From Deltaproteobacteria bacterium (GTDB lineage: Bacteria; Desulfobacterota; Deferrimicrobia; Deferrimicrobiales; Deferrimicrobiaceae), in contig JANXPS010000241.1 of assembly GCA_025357175.1 (NCBI GenBank), positions 1-17,578 of the forward strand: 17,578 nucleotides of DNA. The letters are read 5' to 3'. The notes under the pieces were generated by a model. It had not been told where the DNA came from. It saw only the letters and a list, made by a program, of their open reading frames with translations, and did not search any database. Below, piece by piece: positions 14,315 through 17,578 of this stretch (the stretch's first letter is position 1; every line of letters begins with the position of its first letter). A program made the position numbers and the translations under genes.

Positions 14315-14857
14315 TTACGGAGTCGAGACGACCAGCAGCTGGGTCGAACCGACGGCGCCGTTTTTCCAGCGGTAAGGCGTGTTGCTCCGCAGGTACAGGC
14401 TGTCGCCCGCACCGAGCGTCTCTTCGCGGCCCATCATTTCGACGACCAGCGAACCGTCCACGACGTAGAAGAAATCCTCGCCGCGATGGTTGATGTAGTC
14501 GGCCCCGCTGCCGGCGCCGGCCTTGAGGAGGCTGAGCATCGGCTGGAACCGCTGGCCGGGGATACCGGAGGCCAGACTGCTGAAATCGACGTCGCGGATT
14601 TCCGTTGCGAGCCGTTCGCGGCGGTTACCGCGCGTCACGACGTATTCGATGTCGCTCTCGCCGAGCAGGGACGAGAGAGATTCGCCAAGCGCCCGGCCGA
14701 TTCCGGCAAGCGTGGTCACCGTCGGAGACGAGACGTTCCGTTCGATCGCGCTGATCGCGGTTGCGGAAATCCCGCTCTTCTCTGCGAGTTCCTGAAGCGT
14801 CAGCCCCTTGCGTTTCCGGATGCTCTTGATTCTCTTGCCCACGTCGATATGGTCCAT
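14315..14857 (-). CDS. XRE-family transcriptional regulator with C-terminal cupin domain
   Basis: 180 aa from the ATG at 14857, which has AAGGAGAA 8 nt upstream; the frame stays open to 14959, but that extension lies across the promoter and has no ribosome-binding site. Residues about 8-65 are a helix-turn-helix of the XRE/Cro type (GKRIKSIRKRKGLTLQELAE, SGISATAISAIERN, SSPTVTTLAGIGRALG). Residues about 105-178 form a cupin_2 domain (HRGEDFFYVVDGSLVVEMMG, then LGAGDSLYLRSNTPYRWKN). Regulators of this type bind a small metabolite in the cupin and control nearby metabolic genes. The gene is divergent from the malic enzyme, so that gene and itself are the likely targets (inference). Confidence 0.93.
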   Translation of the reverse strand: MDHIDVGKRIKSIRKRKGLTLQELAEKSGISATAISAIERNVSSPTVTTLAGIGRALGESLSSLLGESDIEYVVTRGNRRERLATEIRDVDFSSLASGIPGQRFQPMLSLLKAGAGSGADYINHRGEDFFYVVDGSLVVEMMGREETLGAGDSLYLRSNTPYRWKNGAVGSTQLLVVSTP

Positions 14858-14887
14858 AAATAATTCTCCTTTTGCGTTGATGGCAAA

Positions 14888-14917
14888 ATAATATCGCGGG
14901 CGGTGGGGGACTGTAAA
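14888..14917 (-). promoter_or_regulatory. Sigma-70-type promoter of the XRE-cupin gene
   Basis: On the minus strand TTTACA (14917-14912), an 18-nt GC-rich spacer and TATTAT (14893-14888) form a good housekeeping promoter. The predicted start near 14881 leaves a leader of about 24 nt with AAGGAGAA before the ATG at 14857. Confidence 0.6.
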
Positions 14918-14974
14918 GGGAAAATGCATTAAAGTGAATTGGACAATAATAATAAGCAAATGGTTACTTTTCTT

Positions 14975-15014
14975 TGTAAGAGAATAGCGCAGATTAGTGT
15001 AAGGATATACTTAC
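14975..15014. promoter_or_regulatory. Operator-like repeats between regulator and malic enzyme genes
   Basis: GTAAG-GATATA-CTTAC (14999-15014) is a 16-bp near-perfect palindrome, with 7 of 8 pairs matching, ending 14 nt before the malic-enzyme -35. A related half, TGTAAGAGAATA (14975-14986), lies 23 nt upstream in direct orientation and resembles TGTAAGGATATA (14998-15009). The arrangement suits binding by the divergent XRE-cupin regulator; binding is inferred. Confidence 0.45.
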
Positions 15015-15028
15015 GTATTAGCACTATC

Positions 15029-15057
15029 TTGATTTGACGCCCAATGGCGAATAAAAT
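15029..15057 (+). promoter_or_regulatory. Sigma-70-type promoter of the malic enzyme gene
   Basis: TTGATT (15029-15034), a 17-nt spacer and TAAAAT (15052-15057) match the housekeeping consensus well. Transcription would start near 15064, about 26 nt before the ATG at 15090, with GGAGG at 15081-15085. Confidence 0.7.
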
Positions 15058-15089
15058 ATCCAATTCCCATACATCGGACAGGAGGCAAT

Positions 15090-16535
<1,446 letters not shown>

Positions 16536-16560
16536 GCGTCAAAGACACCAAGGGGCGGCG

Positions 16561-17578
16561 ATGATCAACCCACACATCTTTCGCGAATACGACGTCCGCG
16601 GTCTCGTCGGAGAAGATCTCACCCCCGAGACCGTGACGCTGCTCGGCAGGGGGTTCGGGAGCTACGCATGGCGGCAGGGCGTTCGCACCGTCACCCTGGG
16701 ACGCGACTGCCGTCTGAGCTCCCCCCTGTTTCGGGACGCGATCCTCGAGGGGCTCCTTTCGACGGGCCTCGACGTCATCGATGTCGGGGTTGTCCCCACG
16801 CCGCTCCTTTATTACTCCATTCAGAAGGCGGGGGCGGACGGCGGTGTGATGATCACCGGAAGCCATAACCCTCCAGACTTCAACGGATTCAAGTTGTGCA
16901 TAGGCCCCTCGTCGATCTACGGAGAGAAGATCCAGGAACTCCGGCTCCTAATCGAGAAGGGCGACTTCGTCGCCGGCGCCGGTTCGGTTTCCGGGCGATT
17001 CATCGACGACGACTACAAGGACTACGTAAGGTCGGTCCTGACTATCCCGCGGAAGCTCAAGGTGGTCGTCGATGCCGGCAACGGAACCGCAAGCCGCGTG
17101 GCGCCCGATCTGTTCCGGTCGATGGGCGTCGAAGTGATCGAACTGTTCTGCGAGATGGATGGGCGTTTCCCGAACCATTTCCCCGATCCGACCGTCCCCG
17201 AAAACCTGCGTTTCCTGATCCAGGCGGTGAAAGAGCACGGGGCCGACCTGGGAGTCGGCTACGACGGAGACGCCGACCGGATCGGGGCTGTGGACGAGAA
17301 GGGAAACGTCATCTACGGCGACTACCTGCTGATCCTTTTCGCGCGGGAGATCCTGTCGCGCAAGCCGGGCGCCGCGGTCATATCCGAGGTCAAGGCTTCC
17401 CGGAATCTGTACGACGACGTGACCAGGCGCGGCGGGAAGGCGGTCATGTGGAAGGCCGGCCACTCCCTCATCAAGCAGAAGATGAAAGAGGAACACGCCG
17501 AGGTCGCCGGCGAGATGAGCGGCCACATCTTCTTCAATGATCGCTTCCTCGGATTCGACGACGCGATCTATGCGTCGG
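16561..17578 (+). CDS. Phosphomannomutase/phosphoglucomutase (3' end outside window)
   Basis: The frame runs open from the ATG at 16561 to the end of the window, giving 339 residues of a protein usually about 450-460 aa. It belongs to the alpha-D-phosphohexomutase superfamily, ManB/AlgC type: FREYDVRG at the N-terminus, the phosphoserine loop TGSHNPPDFNGFK with Ser101, the metal loop GYDGDADR (Asp235, Asp237, Asp239) and the sugar-binding GEMSGHIFF. It interconverts the 1- and 6-phosphates of mannose or glucose, feeding GDP-mannose, LPS and exopolysaccharide synthesis. An AAGGGG-type ribosome-binding site precedes the start. The 25-nt gap after the malic enzyme suggests co-transcription. The fourth, phosphate-binding domain is not in the window. 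Confidence 0.95.
   Translation, partial: MINPHIFREYDVRGLVGEDLTPETVTLLGRGFGSYAWRQGVRTVTLGRDCRLSSPLFRDAILEGLLSTGLDVIDVGVVPTPLLYYSIQKAGADGGVMITGSHNPPDFNGFKLCIGPSSIYGEKIQELRLLIEKGDFVAGAGSVSGRFIDDDYKDYVRSVLTIPRKLKVVVDAGNGTASRVAPDLFRSMGVEVIELFCEMDGRFPNHFPDPTVPENLRFLIQAVKEHGADLGVGYDGDADRIGAVDEKGNVIYGDYLLILFAREILSRKPGAAVISEVKASRNLYDDVTRRGGKAVMWKAGHSLIKQKMKEEHAEVAGEMSGHIFFNDRFLGFDDAIYAS

Noticed and set aside
14858..14959. A longer N-terminus for the XRE-cupin regulator.
   Set aside because: The extension has no ribosome-binding site, crosses the likely promoter, and the ATG at 14857 has an ideal AAGGAGAA and fits the family N-terminus.

Overview
The window is a gene-dense, GC-rich stretch of bacterial chromosome. 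It has 15 protein-coding genes, two of them cut by the window edges, short intergenic gaps, and no RNA gene, IS element or CRISPR array that I can see. The gene set (PilY1, a YeeE/TusA-type sulfur pair, a soluble hybrid histidine kinase, tandem Amt transporters with sigma-54 promoters, an ACT-fused malic enzyme, AMMECR1) fits a deltaproteobacterium in the broad sense (Desulfobacterota, Geobacter-like relatives). That placement is inferred from gene content and was not tested phylogenetically.

Region 1 (1-5936, + strand) is one tightly packed run: the C-terminus of PilY1, a lipoprotein with Ig/cadherin-like repeats, a YeeE/YedE sulfur-compound permease, a TusA-like protein with an altered CPxP motif, a PAS hybrid histidine kinase and a GAF-PAS sensor without an output domain. 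Every junction is an overlap or a gap of about 30 nt or less, so co-transcription is likely.

Region 2 (5937-9767) is an ammonium module. Two paralogous Amt channels of 406 aa each have a clear sigma-54 (-24/-12) promoter. A third good sigma-54 promoter sits on the minus strand and drives a secreted stalk-domain-like protein that converges on amt2. No glnK/P-II gene accompanies the transporters, and no sigma-54 activator is encoded here.

Region 3 (9768-14302, + strand) holds a PIG-L/LmbE deacetylase coupled by a 4-nt overlap to a divergent YchF-like NTPase. Next come a REC/HD-GYP response regulator, whose start lies immediately downstream of a near-consensus sigma-28 promoter and may be leaderless, an overlapping AMMECR1 protein, an unrecognised 87-aa protein, and endonuclease III. 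A bidirectional terminator ends the region.

Region 4 (14303-17578) has an XRE-cupin regulator divergent from an ACT-domain malic enzyme, with an operator-like palindrome between them. It closes with a phosphomannomutase/phosphoglucomutase cut by the window end.

I found no obviously new multi-gene defence or mobile system. The best leads are the sigma-54 trio, the sigma-28/leaderless HD-GYP start, the YchF-like protein with a remodelled switch II, and the PilY1-to-sulfur-to-sensor operon.
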